Positions 1-11,449 of a DNA stretch of 64,000 nt are shown here, one piece after another (the first letter of the stretch is position 1; each line of letters begins with the position of its first letter). The stretch is from Ophioderma brevispina (lineage: Eukaryota; Echinodermata; Ophiuroidea; Amphilepidida; Ophiodermatidae). The DNA is taken from NCBI GenBank assembly GCA_023653785.1, contig JAMKCH010012495.1, forward strand, positions 183,777 to 247,776, given 5' to 3'. Made by a program: the position numbers and the translations under genes. The notes under the pieces were generated by a model that ran no database searches, had not been told where the DNA came from, and worked only from the letters and a program-made list of their open reading frames with translations.

Positions 1-850
1 TGACTCAGAGATTTCCGAATATTATTTTTTGTGTAATAATGAAAAATAGTCAACTAGAACTAAAGATAGTACCTAAAATCACAATGCCGAATTTGAGATT
101 TATCGGATTTTTCGTTTTGATGCGTAAATCATTTATGTATAGTATTACGTTTTCCATAGGATACTGTTATAAACAAAAATTTCCCGATCCGGAATTTTTC
201 TAACAAAGTTGTGATTTCATATGAAGGACTTCGCTTTTAGCTTAGCTATTTCACTAAGTGATTAGTATATGGGACAGGCATTATGCCATGCAAAAACCGA
301 TTTTTTAAATTGGGGCGCCCTCCTCAGGAATCTCCTGAGTCGGCCTTTAACGAGAAAATAAAATTACCAGAACTTCAACGGTCAACGTATATGTGGATTT
401 GATCATGATTAACAGAGCAGTCTATGATAGCTCTTTATAAGTATCTATCTCTCTTTCTAGTGATATGATGCGCTTTACAATTGTACATTGGGATACGCAA
501 AGATACGAAAACAGAAAAAAAGAAATGAGCCATCTATGGGCAGCAAAGGTCACTAGAGATACCATTATATTCATGACAGTAAAAAAAAACAAACAAATGA
601 ATTGAAATTGTGAAATGAAGGAGTTCATTATAATTACAAACATTACTCCAGAAGAAGACATTCCAAAGGGATATATAATGAAAAAGGGAGAAAATAGTGA
701 AGAAGTGTCTAACGTATTCAATCAACTCGGTTAAAAATCTGAACTGATATGTCCTTTGCCTGGACACTCTAATAAAGTTCAGTCCAACATTACCAAAAGT
801 TATTATTTATTCATATGTGTGGGGATAGGTACTGTCTACAACATATGACC
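1..850 (+). repeat. Dispersed repeat family R1, copy 1
   Basis: Two blocks of this stretch recur downstream. The first (about 1-270, beginning TGACTCAGAGATTTC) matches 5261-5535. The second (about 570-850, an A-rich block with 'GAATTGAAAT', 'AAAAGGGAGAAAATAG' and 'CTGACACTCTA'-like words) matches 6005-6250 and 6625-6880. Copies differ by many short indels as well as substitutions. Open frames on the minus strand here are A/T-run frames without recognisable domains. The central part (323-339) is a perfect 7-bp-arm hairpin. The element class is unknown: no TIRs, RT motif or tRNA boxes were found. Confidence 0.75.
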
Positions 851-859
851 ATTGACAGT

Positions 860-1469
860 GGTTTTCTATGTGAAGCTTTAAACTAGAAAAAAAATGACCC
901 ACTAAGAAAAAAACTGCCAAGATCTCGTCCCACCTACAAAAAAACCATAATACTGGTCAACCCTGCGAATTAACACGTCCATTTTTTTTCTTTCCACATA
1001 GTACACTGAACAATGTGCATTTAGTTCAGTACATAAATATTGGTTGCGCAAGTCTGGTTATAACAAGTGGTTACTGTTACATACAGAATTAAATGCATCA
1101 GACATTACCATCAATAAAATGTTTCAATAGCTACCGAATCAAAAAGAATATGAGGCATGCGCCTAAAAACCTCATGGTTGCTGTAAATGAAAATCCAAAA
1201 TTTACTATAGTAGATTCACCCATCGTGTCACCATAGGGAAAATTGGGACAGCTTCCATTACTTGGGAGAGGCAGCAGATATAAAATATGTTGCCCGATTC
1301 AACTGTTACATACACGAACTAAGATAATCTTGCTTTCATGATACACACTTTTACAAAAGTGCAAAGACATTTGTATTCCTTCGTATCCAAAATGTGACTC
1401 ATCACATCCAAAAAACAGACCATTTGTCGCTATTTGCATTTCAATATATTATTTAAATCATGCATAAAA
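860..1469. other. Unannotated AT-rich stretch
   Basis: No open frame of note, no repeat partner elsewhere in the window that I could find, and no RNA-gene boxes. Confidence 0.5.
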
Positions 1470-2138
1470 CAATAGTGCAGTTATTGTCCACTGTAAACGG
1501 GCCTCGACCTTTTGCCACCCAACCAATCGTGTGACATGATTCCTTTCATAAGTTTGAACTTATGTAAATGATTCACACTTACAGAGCAACCACCAATCAC
1601 TTATCAATGACAGGCTATGGATGACGATTACCCACACACTGTGTGTGCATGAACATTGGCGAGTAGGCCTGTTTTTACACATGTTGGAAGCCTTGTTAGG
1701 AATGGTCGTTTCGGATCTTTTTAAGCACCATATGTCAACCAAATTACACCAACTTATAGAAAATAAGATTATCTTGAATGTCAGCTTCTACGAAGAGTAT
1801 AGGTCTAACCGTTTGTCCATGGCGCCCTCTTGAATCTGCCCAGCAATCACTGGTGATTTTTGCCATAGAGTTAGCATTATACCCTACCAAAATACCACTC
1901 TCTATAAACTAACCATTTCCGGATTTTTCTGAATGTTCTATCATAATAAAATTCACATATGTTATTGATGATAATATATTCTACAATTAGAGCTTCTACG
2001 AAGAAAATCCCTTGAGCACTTTTCTTGCAACGACGTGATATTTCTCATGTCCTATGTGTTAAGCACAGAGTACGCGTGACAGGTCATGGGCCTATTGAAT
2101 GCACTGTGTGCACAGTGAATAGGGAAAATGGACAGTAC
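1470..2138 (+). repeat. Dispersed repeat family R2, copy 1 (~670 bp)
   Basis: This stretch aligns in the same orientation with 15429-16101 over essentially its whole length. Shared landmarks are 'GTCCACTGTAAACGGGC', 'CCTTTTGCC', 'TCTAACCGTTGTCCATGG'-like text, 'CTTGAGCACTTTTCTTGCAA' and 'GGGAAA.TGGACAGTA'. The copies carry scattered indels. I see no TIRs, no coding domain and no tRNA-like promoter. The short open frames in it (1560-1742 minus, 1621-1833 plus) are not conserved as frames between copies. It could be a fragment of a larger nonautonomous transposon; the class is not known. Confidence 0.85.
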
Positions 2139-2139
2139 T

Positions 2140-3460
2140 CATATTAAACACAAAAAGAAAATTAAACCATATTTTTTCTCATAAAATTGCATGCTACTCC
2201 CAATTTACACACGGAAGGTATAATTTTAAAGCTGATAATATGGGCTCTTGGATGCAAACAAAATCTCAACATGCACCTTGAGCGACCACTGGCAGCTTCT
2301 GATGTGATGGGTCACAAATACGGGCTCTCAAAACCCAATAACATTCACCTCGCCTATTACATTGAAAACCACTGAAACAAATGTGTCAGAATTTTCTGAG
2401 AATTAATGTAGCTGTAGATGCACTTACGTTAACTTGAAGGCATTCATTAAGGATAGAATTGATTTTTTTTAGACGTGCATGCTGGACTAACTCTAGGCTA
2501 GTCACTGGAATATTTAACGTTAATCTGGCAAATTGAAACTGCTTAATCAGACGTTACCATTTTGTTAAACTAATCTGCTGCATCAGTACGCGGCCTATTA
2601 CAGATGTTACTGAATAAAGACAAAAAAAAAAACTTGGGCTGTTTTTTTTTTTACTGATAACGCTTCTCATTCACATACGTTTGTGCCAAGAAACTGTTTA
2701 TGATATAATCAAAATTCAAGGATCTTTGTCCAAGTTATGACAGTTATGACCACTCTATTTACCTTAGAGTAGTTTAACATAGGATCGTTAGATTAGACAT
2801 AACTGGCACTACCACTGCCATAAGCAATGGATTCTTTCACTAATGTTACTGTTATATTTGTTTACTTCAAATAAGAAACAGTTCTTTGTTTAACCTCATC
2901 ACAACTAACAATTTTAAATTATCAAATTAAGTTCAAATCTCAAAATCGGTATAAATAACTTTGCTTCAAGCAGTACAATTGGGCTGAAGATTCATGCCTG
3001 CATCAAGTAACGTGCAGTGCTGGTTCCGTCCCAAGGTGCTATCTTAGTCGAAGAAACTCGTACAAAATTCAAAATTAATCAGGTCCGTCACCTTTTCAAA
3101 TCTGAAACAGGGCCGAAGGATCGATTGTCATCGGGGTTAATACTAAATATGGGAGGGCGTGTATCGTTTCGCAAATTATCAACATATCACAAGAGCGTAG
3201 CCAACACGTGTGCAGAGTTGACACCAGTACGTTTTGTCTTTCTCTACAGACTACAAGTCCAGTTGGCATTATTAGGCCTCGTTTGGTAAGAACACGAAAT
3301 TGGATTAAGCATATTCGTCAACATTTAAGTTGGGTAGGTTAGATTCCCAGGTTAGTCCTGTTAAAGTGACCTTAAATACTCTTGCAGTTTTGGTCCAGAG
3401 CCATTGTTCGTTTGGTTGACCATCTTAATTACCAACCAAAAACATTTTTAAAAAAATCCT
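2140..3460. other. Unannotated AT-rich stretch
   Basis: Short open frames (for example 3017-3289 plus) show no recognisable domain. A poly-A/poly-T pair lies near 2620-2655. No repeat partner was found. Confidence 0.45.
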
Positions 3461-3469
3461 TTGACCACC

Positions 3470-3507
3470 ACCCCCCCCCCACACACACCACACACGCACA
3501 CATACAC
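3470..3507. repeat. Poly-C followed by a CA-rich microsatellite
   Basis: A run of C is followed directly by CACACA-type sequence. The open frames that read through it on both strands are low-complexity artefacts. Confidence 0.85.
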
Positions 3508-3643
3508 TTCGGCATTAAAATGTTAAGGGAAATGTCTGTAGTTTGCAAGCCCCTGTTCATGATAAGGATAGCTATCCAATACATTTCGTTAAACGATTTT
3601 TGGAGTGTGTCCACATGGGTGTTAAAAGAAGTAAAGGTTAGTA

Positions 3644-5196
3644 AAGGTGTCTCCGAAAGAATTAACACCTAACTAATCTGTGACCAATAACTTCAAAATT
3701 AAGTATCACATTGGAAAGTTAAAAACAATCGTAAACCACATTAACTTGTTAATATTTTAATGGTAAACCTCACTTGATTCAGGTTTCATAGTTTTGAAGA
3801 AATAAGCGATTATTCACATGTCAATGGACACTCCCTTCCAAGTTTGCTCACCATAATGCAGATTTGATGTTCACTACTGCTGATTACTCGTGTTCTCTGT
3901 TGCAAGCTGTCTTCTTTTATTCCCCAAAGAACCGGCCTTGTTAGTTTTTGTGAGTTCAATACCATTTTCTTTGTTTTATTATATATAGTAATAACAATTA
4001 ACCGTGACAATTATAACCAAAAATCCAATAAGAAAAACAAAACGGTAAATAACAAGAATGATCAATTTGATTAGAAAACAACACCAATAAAATCTGTAGA
4101 AAATGTGAAATTGAAATATGTTAGTTGAACAGGTGGTTGTGGCACTGCATAGCATGAATTGAAAAGTTTAATCAACACTTTAACAGGTGGATAAAAATGG
4201 AACAGTAAGATTAGTCACGATAGTTTTATGCAAATAGACATCTTATGCCAATAGATGGTGGATTTTACATTTAAATCATAAAAGGCAGATTGAGTGTAAA
4301 TTCAAAATTCCCGCGTTTTAATCTATACTCGTGTTATATGAAGGTACTGGCACGAGACAAGGTGGTTGGTGAACATTTGTCGCCCATTCAAAGGGCGTTG
4401 TGGTTTCACATATGCCGACGAAGAAACTGGTCATAACATACTCTGGTCAGGCGGGAAATTCAGATTAAGATTCCACAGAAATCCTCCTGGCCAAGAAGGA
4501 CAATCGTGACCCATGTTAGAAGTACCTTGAACGGGTTACAAGTCAAAATTTGAAAAAGAAGTCGCGGGGTGTTGGAAAGCGGGAGGCTCGAACTTACAGA
4601 ACATTGCAGCCATCCGACGGAATTTGTCTAAATCCAAGACAAAGTTTAAGACCCCCGTTAACAATGGGCCACGAACATACACAGATCACGCTTTACCAGG
4701 ATTAACCGCTTAGACCTGAAATTTCACCCGTATAGAATGCAAAGAGGGCATTCTCTCAAAGCAGCAGACTACCAAAGCAGATACCTTCTGTCACTTATTT
4801 TTATTTATTAAGTGAAAAAGAAAAAAGGTGTAAATTTCTTTTGATTGTACAATATTATGTTGAACCTGGTACAAAATATCATTTTATCTTATGTGTTTTA
4901 AAGAAATAAATGAAAAAGAAAATGAAAGAAGTATTGATTATTTCTAGCCCCCTGTTCTGTTTAAATCACTTTAGTACAAAAATTGGAAGGTAGTGGTCCA
5001 TTGACATGTGTTACATAATCGCTTATTTCTCAAAATACTGAAACCGAATCGAGTCGAGTTTTAAACAATTTTTTGTTAAAAAAAATATTGAAAAATAATT
5101 GTGGTTTAAGATCTTGTAAATTTATCAAAATGTGATACTCACTTTTGAAGTATCGTCACCAATAGTTAGGGTGTTAATTTCTTTCTGAGACACCGG
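3644..5196 (+). mobile_element. Mariner-like DNA transposon relic with ~200-bp terminal inverted repeats
   Basis: The left arm (about 3646-3850) is the reverse complement of the right arm (about 4978-5194). Shared words include 'GGTGTCTC.GAAAG', 'ATTAACACC', 'CCATTGACATGTG' and 'ATCGCTTATTTCT'. TA dinucleotides flank both ends (3642-3643 and 5197-5198), as expected for Tc1/mariner target-site duplications. Between the arms lies a decayed transposase N-terminal fragment (4450-4800). At about 1.55 kb with long TIRs it resembles a deletion derivative of an IS630-Tc1-mariner element. The catalytic DDE region is not visible, so it should be immobile on its own. R1 repeat sequence begins 65 bp downstream at 5261. 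Confidence 0.8.
4450..4803 (+). pseudogene. Mariner-like transposase N-terminal fragment (DUF4817-type), frameshifted
   Basis: Reading three plus-strand frames in succession gives pieces in the order expected for the invertebrate mariner-like family with an N-terminal DUF4817 helix-turn-helix. First comes a 'PP.K.TI' segment near 4470-4500. Then 'NIAAIRRNLSKS' near 4600-4635 corresponds to the family's 'ENVAAVRxSVxxS'. Last, 'RLDLKFHPYRMQRGHSLK' (about 4707-4760) matches the family hallmark 'L.LHPYK.Q...ELK', followed by 'AADYQSR'. At least two frameshifts and in-frame stops separate the pieces. The frame then ends at 4803, before any DDE catalytic aspartates. No role other than transposase ancestry is implied. 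The family call rests on remembered motifs, not on a search. Confidence 0.7.
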
Positions 5197-5260
5197 TATG
5201 AGTAAATTGAGTTCAACATCCGAAAATAAGTTTTAAATATTCATATGGCATATATAGGCT

Positions 5261-7215
5261 GACTCAGAGATTTCGATATATTTTTTTGGTGTAGTAATTA
5301 AAATGATCATATTAGAACTAAGAGAATCTCCAAAAATGCTGAATTCAAAAGTTTAGATATGAATCGGCTTTCCGTTCTGCAGATAAACCATGTATGCACA
5401 GCATAAGAGTGCCACTATGATTCGGTGTATACAAAAAAAAATACGGATAAGAATTTTAAAAGAAAGTTGTGATTTCTTATGCCTCATTTGACCTTAGTTA
5501 TTTCACACAAGATTAGAGTATGGAAAAATGTGTATATGAAAAAAAAAAACATTGGATGAAGGTAAGCCTAGAATTCTTTTTTAATATGCCGTCATAAGTT
5601 TAAGGAAGGAATGAGTATCAAGCGTAAGTGATATTCCTATAGCGTAAGTGATATTCCTGTATCGTACAAGGTGTGTTGGTAGTTCTTCTCTATTAATGTG
5701 TGCCTTGTCTACCAATGGGTGCATTTAAAAAGGAGCAGCGTAATGACAAATACGCAAAATTATGTTTATATGTTTTAATAGGCCGCAAAGGGGTTGGACG
5801 AGAGTTTAAATAATGTAAAGCTAGTCACACAGGCCGATTTTTTTTTTCTAGAAAACCACTCCCAAGACTTGCTCAGTCGGTGCGGATTGCCAATTTTCGA
5901 AAATTTCATGTGTAGTTTTGGCAAGAGTCTGTATGCTACAAATTGTTTTTAATTTCAGGATAATTCAGCATATTGTCACTAAAGAGATACCCTACATAAT
6001 TAAGACAGTAAAATACGAAATGAATTGAAATGTGAATGTAATGGGGAGCTCTTTACATTAACATAATGTACTCCAGAGGAAAATTTTCAAAAAGGGAGAT
6101 TACGGAAAAAGGCAATGAAGTGAAAAAGTGTCTAACGTATTGAACATCAACAATACAGGTTTTGAAAAAAGTTCCTAACCGTAATAATCAAACGCTTTTC
6201 AGTTGAAAAATATGATGTACCTGACACTCTAATTACAATTTCAGTCCAAAAATCAAGCGTTACGTAAGTGATATTCCTGTATCGTACTAGGGTGTTGTTA
6301 GTTCTTCTCTATCAGTGTGCCTTGTCTATACACCAATGGTGCATGAAAAGGAGCGTAATGTCATTCACACGGGTTTATATTCCTGCATTTTGAGGAGAGT
6401 TACATACTTAAAGCTCAGTCACCAGCCGATTATACTATTGCTAGAAAACCACTCCAGACTGCTCAAGACTGATCTAGATTGGCCAAAGTTTTCCTTTCCA
6501 GTGTAGGTTTTGTCTCTGTCTTGGACTGTTTTCTGTACATCTTCGTGTAGTCTTACCGATTGTTACTATATCAGATAAAATCAGCATAGCGTCACTAGAG
6601 AATAGCCATGCATATAATTTAAGCAGTAAAAATACGAATGAATTGAAATGTGAAATGAATGGTGTTCATTATAACTTACATAAATATATACTCATGAGGA
6701 AAATTCCAAAGGGGGATTAAGGAAAGGGGGAAAATAGCGAAGACGTGTATAGTATTCAATCAACTACGGTTGAACAAAATTGAAACTGATATCTTTACCT
6801 GACACTCTAGTTCAAAGTCAGTCCAACAATTACCAAAAAGTATTTATTTATCATATGCGGGGTAGATACTGTCAGACATATTTCTCTTTGCCCTCCCCTG
6901 TTTTGAAATGAGTGCGCCCTCACGGGGAAATCTCTGAGGGGTTTTTTTCCCGCTAGATGAAGGTCAGCTAGGATTCCTTTTTTACTATGCCGTCATAAGT
7001 AAGGAGGAAAGTTGCAATACCGCATTACGGTGGAAAATTGATTATTTTGCTTATTTACCTTGAGTGTAAGTGATATTCCTGTATCGTACTATAGTGGTCT
7101 TGGTACTTCTCTATTCAGTGTGCCTTTTACCTATATACGAGGGTGTTTGTCGCATGAAAGGAAGCGTATTCAATCACAAAAAAAAGTTTAATAGGCCGGC
7201 AGTAGGACGAGATTA
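5261..7215 (+). repeat. Repeat family R1, copies 2-4 in tandem (~620-bp units)
   Basis: The block starts with the same TGACTCAGAGATTTC words as position 1. A module containing 'GTAAGTGATATTCCTGTATC' and 'GAAAACCACTCC' occurs at 5640-5900 and 6264-6485, and its first half again at 7068-7215. Each of the first two is followed by the A-rich module (6005-6250, 6625-6880) also seen at 570-850. This gives about two full units and one truncated unit. A perfect 20-bp head-to-tail duplication with one mismatch sits at 5621-5660. No coding content is recognised; the open frame at 6315-6506 lies inside the repeat. Confidence 0.75.
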
Positions 7216-7239
7216 GTGCTTGGGCCACGAGGTGATATT

Positions 7240-7960
7240 TGGCATATTGGGGTTACCATATTAGAGTGGCAAAACGACAGTACTACTAACTTGTTAAGAC
7301 ACTTCAACTTAAATAATTTCTGCATGATAACTTTCCAAAGTAGTAGCTAAGCCTGCTCTGCTTAATTTAGCATAAAACAAAATGGCCGCCATTCAAGTTG
7401 CTCCATAAACTTGGTTTCAGCCATACCGTGTCTTGTAGAAGATAATTTTGGTAAAAAATGTTAACATCGAGAGTTTGATAAGGGACAAAACCAGAAGTCA
7501 AATATATGCATTCTTAATTAAACCTACTTTGCATAAACCAAAATGGCGCCATTTGCGTCGTAATTTTGAGAATAATTGACTCAACCTTCATGGATCATCC
7601 CCCTTATGGATGAACTTTACACACTAAAGTTTATAATTACACTATGCTCAAATATAACTATAAACATGTATGTATGCAGAATTCAAGGTGACAACTTAAG
7701 CAAGGTAAGATTTGAAAAACAAAATGGCTGCCATTGAAATGCGCCATAATAGTTTGTGCTATATCCAACTCGTGAAAAATATTTTTAAATTTATAATATT
7801 AGTTTTACTATTTTAAATTTTTTGAGTAAAAACAATCCAAATGAATTCATGGCATCTATTTTAATAAAACCTTAGGGCATATATCCTAAATAACCGCCAT
7901 TGTTACCCAACATTCCAGCCACTAAGGTTGCTTTTTAAATGGTGGCCAGTTCTCAATCAT
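7240..7960 (-). repeat. ATGGC-core satellite, left block (inverted relative to the right block)
   Basis: Copies of a palindromic core of the form AAAATGGC(N)GCCATT occur near 7382, 7542, 7720 and, more degenerate, near 7890. The spacings are about 160-178 bp. Reverse-complementing the right-hand block (11450-12450) aligns with this stretch, including 'TAGCATAAAACAAAATGG', 'GGTGACAACTTAAGCA' and the 'TAATTAAACCTA' word. It is therefore the same satellite in the opposite orientation. No protein is encoded. The block lies immediately upstream of the LINE relic at 8420. Confidence 0.75.
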
Positions 7961-8893
7961 GGGAAAATTAAGTGTTAAATCTATTGCCCTTGAAATTCAT
8001 ATGTCTAATCCCTTACGACCTTTAAAACACCCGAAAAAAATCATAGAGTGGGCCCTTTCCTTGGGTTTATTGGAAATTGCTCCTAGATCTGACATAAGAA
8101 TACTACTACCTCACTTAATATAGTTTGAAACCACTTATTTGTGATACAGAATAATTCTGATATCCATTCTTGCACTACAATTATAGTGTGTTTCAGTAGT
8201 TTTTAATATTTTAGCACACTGTTTCCCATGAATTACCATTTTGCCAGTCATATATCCAATATCGCTATCAATCTGATATCTAGTAACAATACATACCATA
8301 CCACATAACATAACTATTGACCAACTCAACAACGTTCTCATTACATTATTTGCCACTCTAGTCGCGTGAAGACTCTCCACCAATAGCTGTTTGTGTAACT
8401 TGCAACATGATGTTATGTTCAGCTAGGAGGCGAGAGAGCTGATGAAGTTTTGCTCAAGATGGACACCACAAGGTAGTGTTGCTCGCACCTCTCCTGTTCA
8501 ACATCTGTATACACCGACCCCACCTATGAGTGCAGGAACCTGTCTTTTTATCTATGCAGACGATCTTTAATTAGCGACAGATTGCAACTTCACCTGTTGA
8601 AGAGAGACTCTCCAAAGCTTTTGGATGCAACTCTCCCTCTAATTACTACGATGAAACCACCTACGTGCAAATCCGTCCAAGACACAGGGGTGTACTTTCC
8701 ATCTACGCAACCGGGAGCCAAAAGTCAGCTTAAAGTAACGGTCTGGAACACCCCTGAGCACTGCGATAACCTCTTCTACCTAGGAGTTTTGGGACCGCCT
8801 CCTTCTTATAAATAATAAGACCCACATCAATTACTAAGATTAAAGTATTCTCACGCAATAACATCAAAACGGAGAACTATACAAATCCTGCAG

Positions 8894-9290
8894 GAATCAG
8901 GAATTGCTTCACCAGTAGTGTAGCGAGCATGCAAGACATAGCTGCCAAGTATCTAATGTGAAGCACATTATGTCCGGACAGACACCTGCTACCAACCCAC
9001 CGCCTTAAATCCAGACAGAGATTCTTGAGTCAAAGTCCAACGTCTTGAATCAGTCGCTAAGTAGTTTAAGGAGTAACATCTACTTGTATTGAACCTGGTG
9101 CGAATCTTCCACCTGGAGCTGACTCCCATGGGCTGAATGGCGATGCACAACAGATTGAGAACCATAATTGGCCGATCTAAGGGTTCCTTGCTGAAGTGAG
9201 GCTACCTGGAAGCAGATCAGGACACAACCTGTGCATTGTGTTGTGGATCAGCACCACATACAATGGAACATATCTTGGTCTTCCCATTGT
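8894..9290 (+). repeat. Internal duplication of the LINE 3' region, copy 1
   Basis: This aligns head-to-tail with 9428-9830. Shared landmarks are 'GTAGCGAGCATGCA', 'AGCTGCCAAGTATC', 'CTTAAATCC.GA.AGAG', 'AAAGTCCAAC', 'CTGGAGCTGACTCC' and 'GCTACCTGGAAGCA'. The copies carry different indels, so the duplication is old or it reflects two independent insertions of the same LINE family nested side by side. Confidence 0.75.
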
Positions 9291-9427
9291 TGGAGCAACA
9301 ATTGGCTTGGATGGGAAAGATCAACCCATGGCAATAAACTGGACTCAGCATTAAATGCCACCTGCCGATACTTATCACAAGATTTCTTCGTCCAACACAA
9401 ACGGAGAACGTATACATTTTTAGCAGG

Positions 9428-9830
9428 AATTGCCCCATCAGACATATGTCATATTGTAGCGAGCATGCAGGAACGTAGCTGCCAAGTATCAATGTAAGTA
9501 CCCTCTGTCTGGACAGAGACCGTTGCCACCCACCTTAAATCCTGAGAGAGTTTCTTAAGCAAAGTCCAACCTCTTGAATCAGTCACTAAGAGCTAAGAGA
9601 GTTGCCATTTTGTAAAGAAAGACTTGCTATCAACCAGTAACCTATATTGGTATTGAACGTGATGAGCATTTCCCCCTGGAGCTGACTCCAATGGACTGAA
9701 TTGCGATGTTTCCAACAGATGGATATTTATAATCATTCCGATCTAAGGTTTCTTTTGCAGAAGTGGGCTACCTGGAAGCATTCCAGGAACACCTACCTGT
9801 GTTGTGGGAACGAACCACAGACAATGGAAC
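9428..9830 (+). repeat. Internal duplication of the LINE 3' region, copy 2
   Basis: Partner of 8894-9290. This copy keeps the C-terminal 'TMER' motif region in a readable frame (9701-9922), whereas copy 1 does not. Confidence 0.75.
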
Positions 9831-9925
9831 GTCTCTCGCATGAAGGGTCAACATTTTCTCAAGGAGGAAGGCTGGCCAAGTTCTTTGTTCCCGTCTTTGA
9901 GGGTTATCTATTCATACATTGAACA

Positions 9926-10300
9926 TTTGAAGTTTTTTTAAATAACGTGGGATTTGATGATCTTTTTTAATCCAGAACATTGCTTGCAGCAAATGCGCGT
10001 GACAGTCACATCAATTCTGTATATGAATGCATGCCTTTGATTTACCTTGTTCTTGTTTTGAGTTCCACACTTCATAAACCTATTGCAGCTAATGTCATTT
10101 TTGAAGGCCAGGCTGAGATCAGTTTCAACTGATTCAAAAGAACTGTGTGGTTGCAGTATGGTGTGCAGAAAAAGGGGTGTGTCGTTCTCTCTTGCGACCT
10201 TTTTAGAGCTGGGTACTTACGTCCTCGAGGCCAATGCACAAATCTCTATACAAGTGACACTATCTCCTTCTCTCTCTTCATCTCTCCTCTCCTCTCTCAC
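9926..10300. other. Unannotated stretch downstream of the LINE
   Basis: The open frames 10083-10346 and 10145-10396 run into the CT repeat and show no recognisable domain. No poly-A tail of the LINE is apparent. Confidence 0.4.
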
Positions 10301-10303
10301 TCC

Positions 10304-10327
10304 TCTCTCTCTCTCTCTCTCTCTCTC
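10304..10327. repeat. (CT)n microsatellite
   Basis: About 12 perfect CT dinucleotides, preceded from 10260 by an imperfect pyrimidine-rich tract. Confidence 0.95.
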
Positions 10328-10441
10328 AAGTGTTTGCTACTGCTGATTAACATTTCTTTGCAAAACTTCAAAGATTCATGGTTGTTAGTCATGTAGCTAG
10401 TCACCCATCAAAGATGAGTAACAACTTGTGGTACTAATTGT

Positions 10442-10981
10442 TTGAAAAGAAAGCCAACATTGAATCTGGCCTGCTTCCTCCACGTGAGGACTGCCTATTA
10501 CCCCTCATGCAGATGGGGCAAACTACATGTTGCCGTAAAGCCTCCAGGGCGTCCCGCAACCATTTTTAATGGTTGTGAGGCGTGTTGCCGACAAAATAAT
10601 TGGCCGATCATAAGTATCAAATTTGGTAGACCCCATTTTTTTTCCCACTCGATTCGAAATTTTGAAAGGGGGGTGGGGGTGGGGGGAGGGGGGAAAGGGG
10701 GATATGTCCACCACAACGACAGCCAGCCATTCACCACTGTGCACAAAACAACAACAAAAGATGGGGGAATGGGACCGCCGGTAATCCGCCCATCAATCAG
10801 TTGCGCCTACATTATACCCTTTTCGCCGACCAGATGCAACATTTTTGCCGACAATTTTTTTGTAAATGGGGAGGTGTCAGGTCACACCCCCACACACCCC
10901 CTCTGGGTCCTGCCCTGGAAGCCTCTCCAGACACTTCAAGCCAATGTCATGGATGGAATGTACGTCCTGATGGTAATTTGA
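10442..10981 (+). other. Longest open frame of the window (179 codons), unrecognised
   Basis: The frame is open for 179 codons and is the longest here, but I recognise no family. Its middle (about codons 75-90) translates a G-run into Gly/Val/Lys low complexity. The rest lacks repeated hydrophobic or helical patterning, and no upstream start context or splice pattern supports it. Two similar-length antisense frames overlap it, which suggests that chance and a slightly higher GC content explain the opening. It could be an unrecognised exon or transposon fragment. I do not call it a gene. Confidence 0.2.
10668..10701 (+). other. G-run with strong G-quadruplex potential
   Basis: Five G-tracts of at least four bases lie within 34 bases, separated by single T or A residues or AAA. 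This satisfies the usual four-tract short-loop pattern several times over. It lies in otherwise AT-rich DNA. Confidence 0.85.
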
Positions 10982-11400
10982 TCACAAGTGGATTGAATGG
11001 CAAACCTGCCTGCAGACGTTGTTTTAGACTTCTTACCCTGCAATAATTGCCCAAAAGTTGCAAGTTGCCAGACTGTGTATGTATGGCTAATGGGATTCTG
11101 TACAGATTGTGCAGGTTCGACTGTGAAACATGAAAGGTGAGGGTCATTAAATTGGACAGTTCTGGTGAATATGGGGACTAGGAAGAGATTAAAGGAGGCC
11201 AAATACAGAGGACTAGATGGCAAATCTTGTAATGAGAACTTTTGAATTGGTGCCTAGTTATGTATAATGCGTTTGGTAAATAATGTTATTTATGGCCAAA
11301 ATTCCGCATATATCTCTAATTGATTGAAATAGCTACTGAACATTTTGTAGTACAAGAATGGCTCCTCAAATATTCTATATCAAATTAAGTGCTTTAAAAC
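10702..11400. other. Unannotated stretch
   Basis: Overlapping short open frames on both strands (10801-11046 plus, 10936-11223 minus), none with a recognised domain. There is no repeat partner in the window. Confidence 0.4.
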
Positions 11401-11449
11401 TATGTATATAGACACATAAATTTATTCCGAGTGTAATACCTTAACACTT

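Larger units (their letters stand above)
8420..9925 (+). pseudogene. Non-LTR retrotransposon (LINE) ORF2 3' half, heavily decayed
   Basis: The plus strand carries an ordered trail of reverse-transcriptase and C-terminal motifs. 'PQGSV' is at about 8468-8482 and, after a one-base frameshift, is followed by 'LAPLLFNI'-like sequence. 'FIYADDL' is at about 8547-8567 (the YADD catalytic box). 'LDATLPLITT' is at about 8620-8650 and 'YLGV' at about 8779. Then come 'SALNATCRY' and 'LAGIAPSDI' (9346-9440), and finally a C-terminal 'EPQTMERLSHE' motif (about 9813-9845) equivalent to the usual CGxxxQTMxHLL signature. Stops and frameshifts break every frame. The order and motifs fit Jockey/CR1-type LINEs of invertebrates. 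The piece 8894-9290 duplicates 9428-9830. No promoter or 5' half is present. Confidence 0.8.

Noticed and set aside
10442..10981. 179-codon frame as a protein-coding gene
   Set aside because: No recognised domain, a G-run in the middle, overlapping antisense frames of similar quality and no start or splice context.
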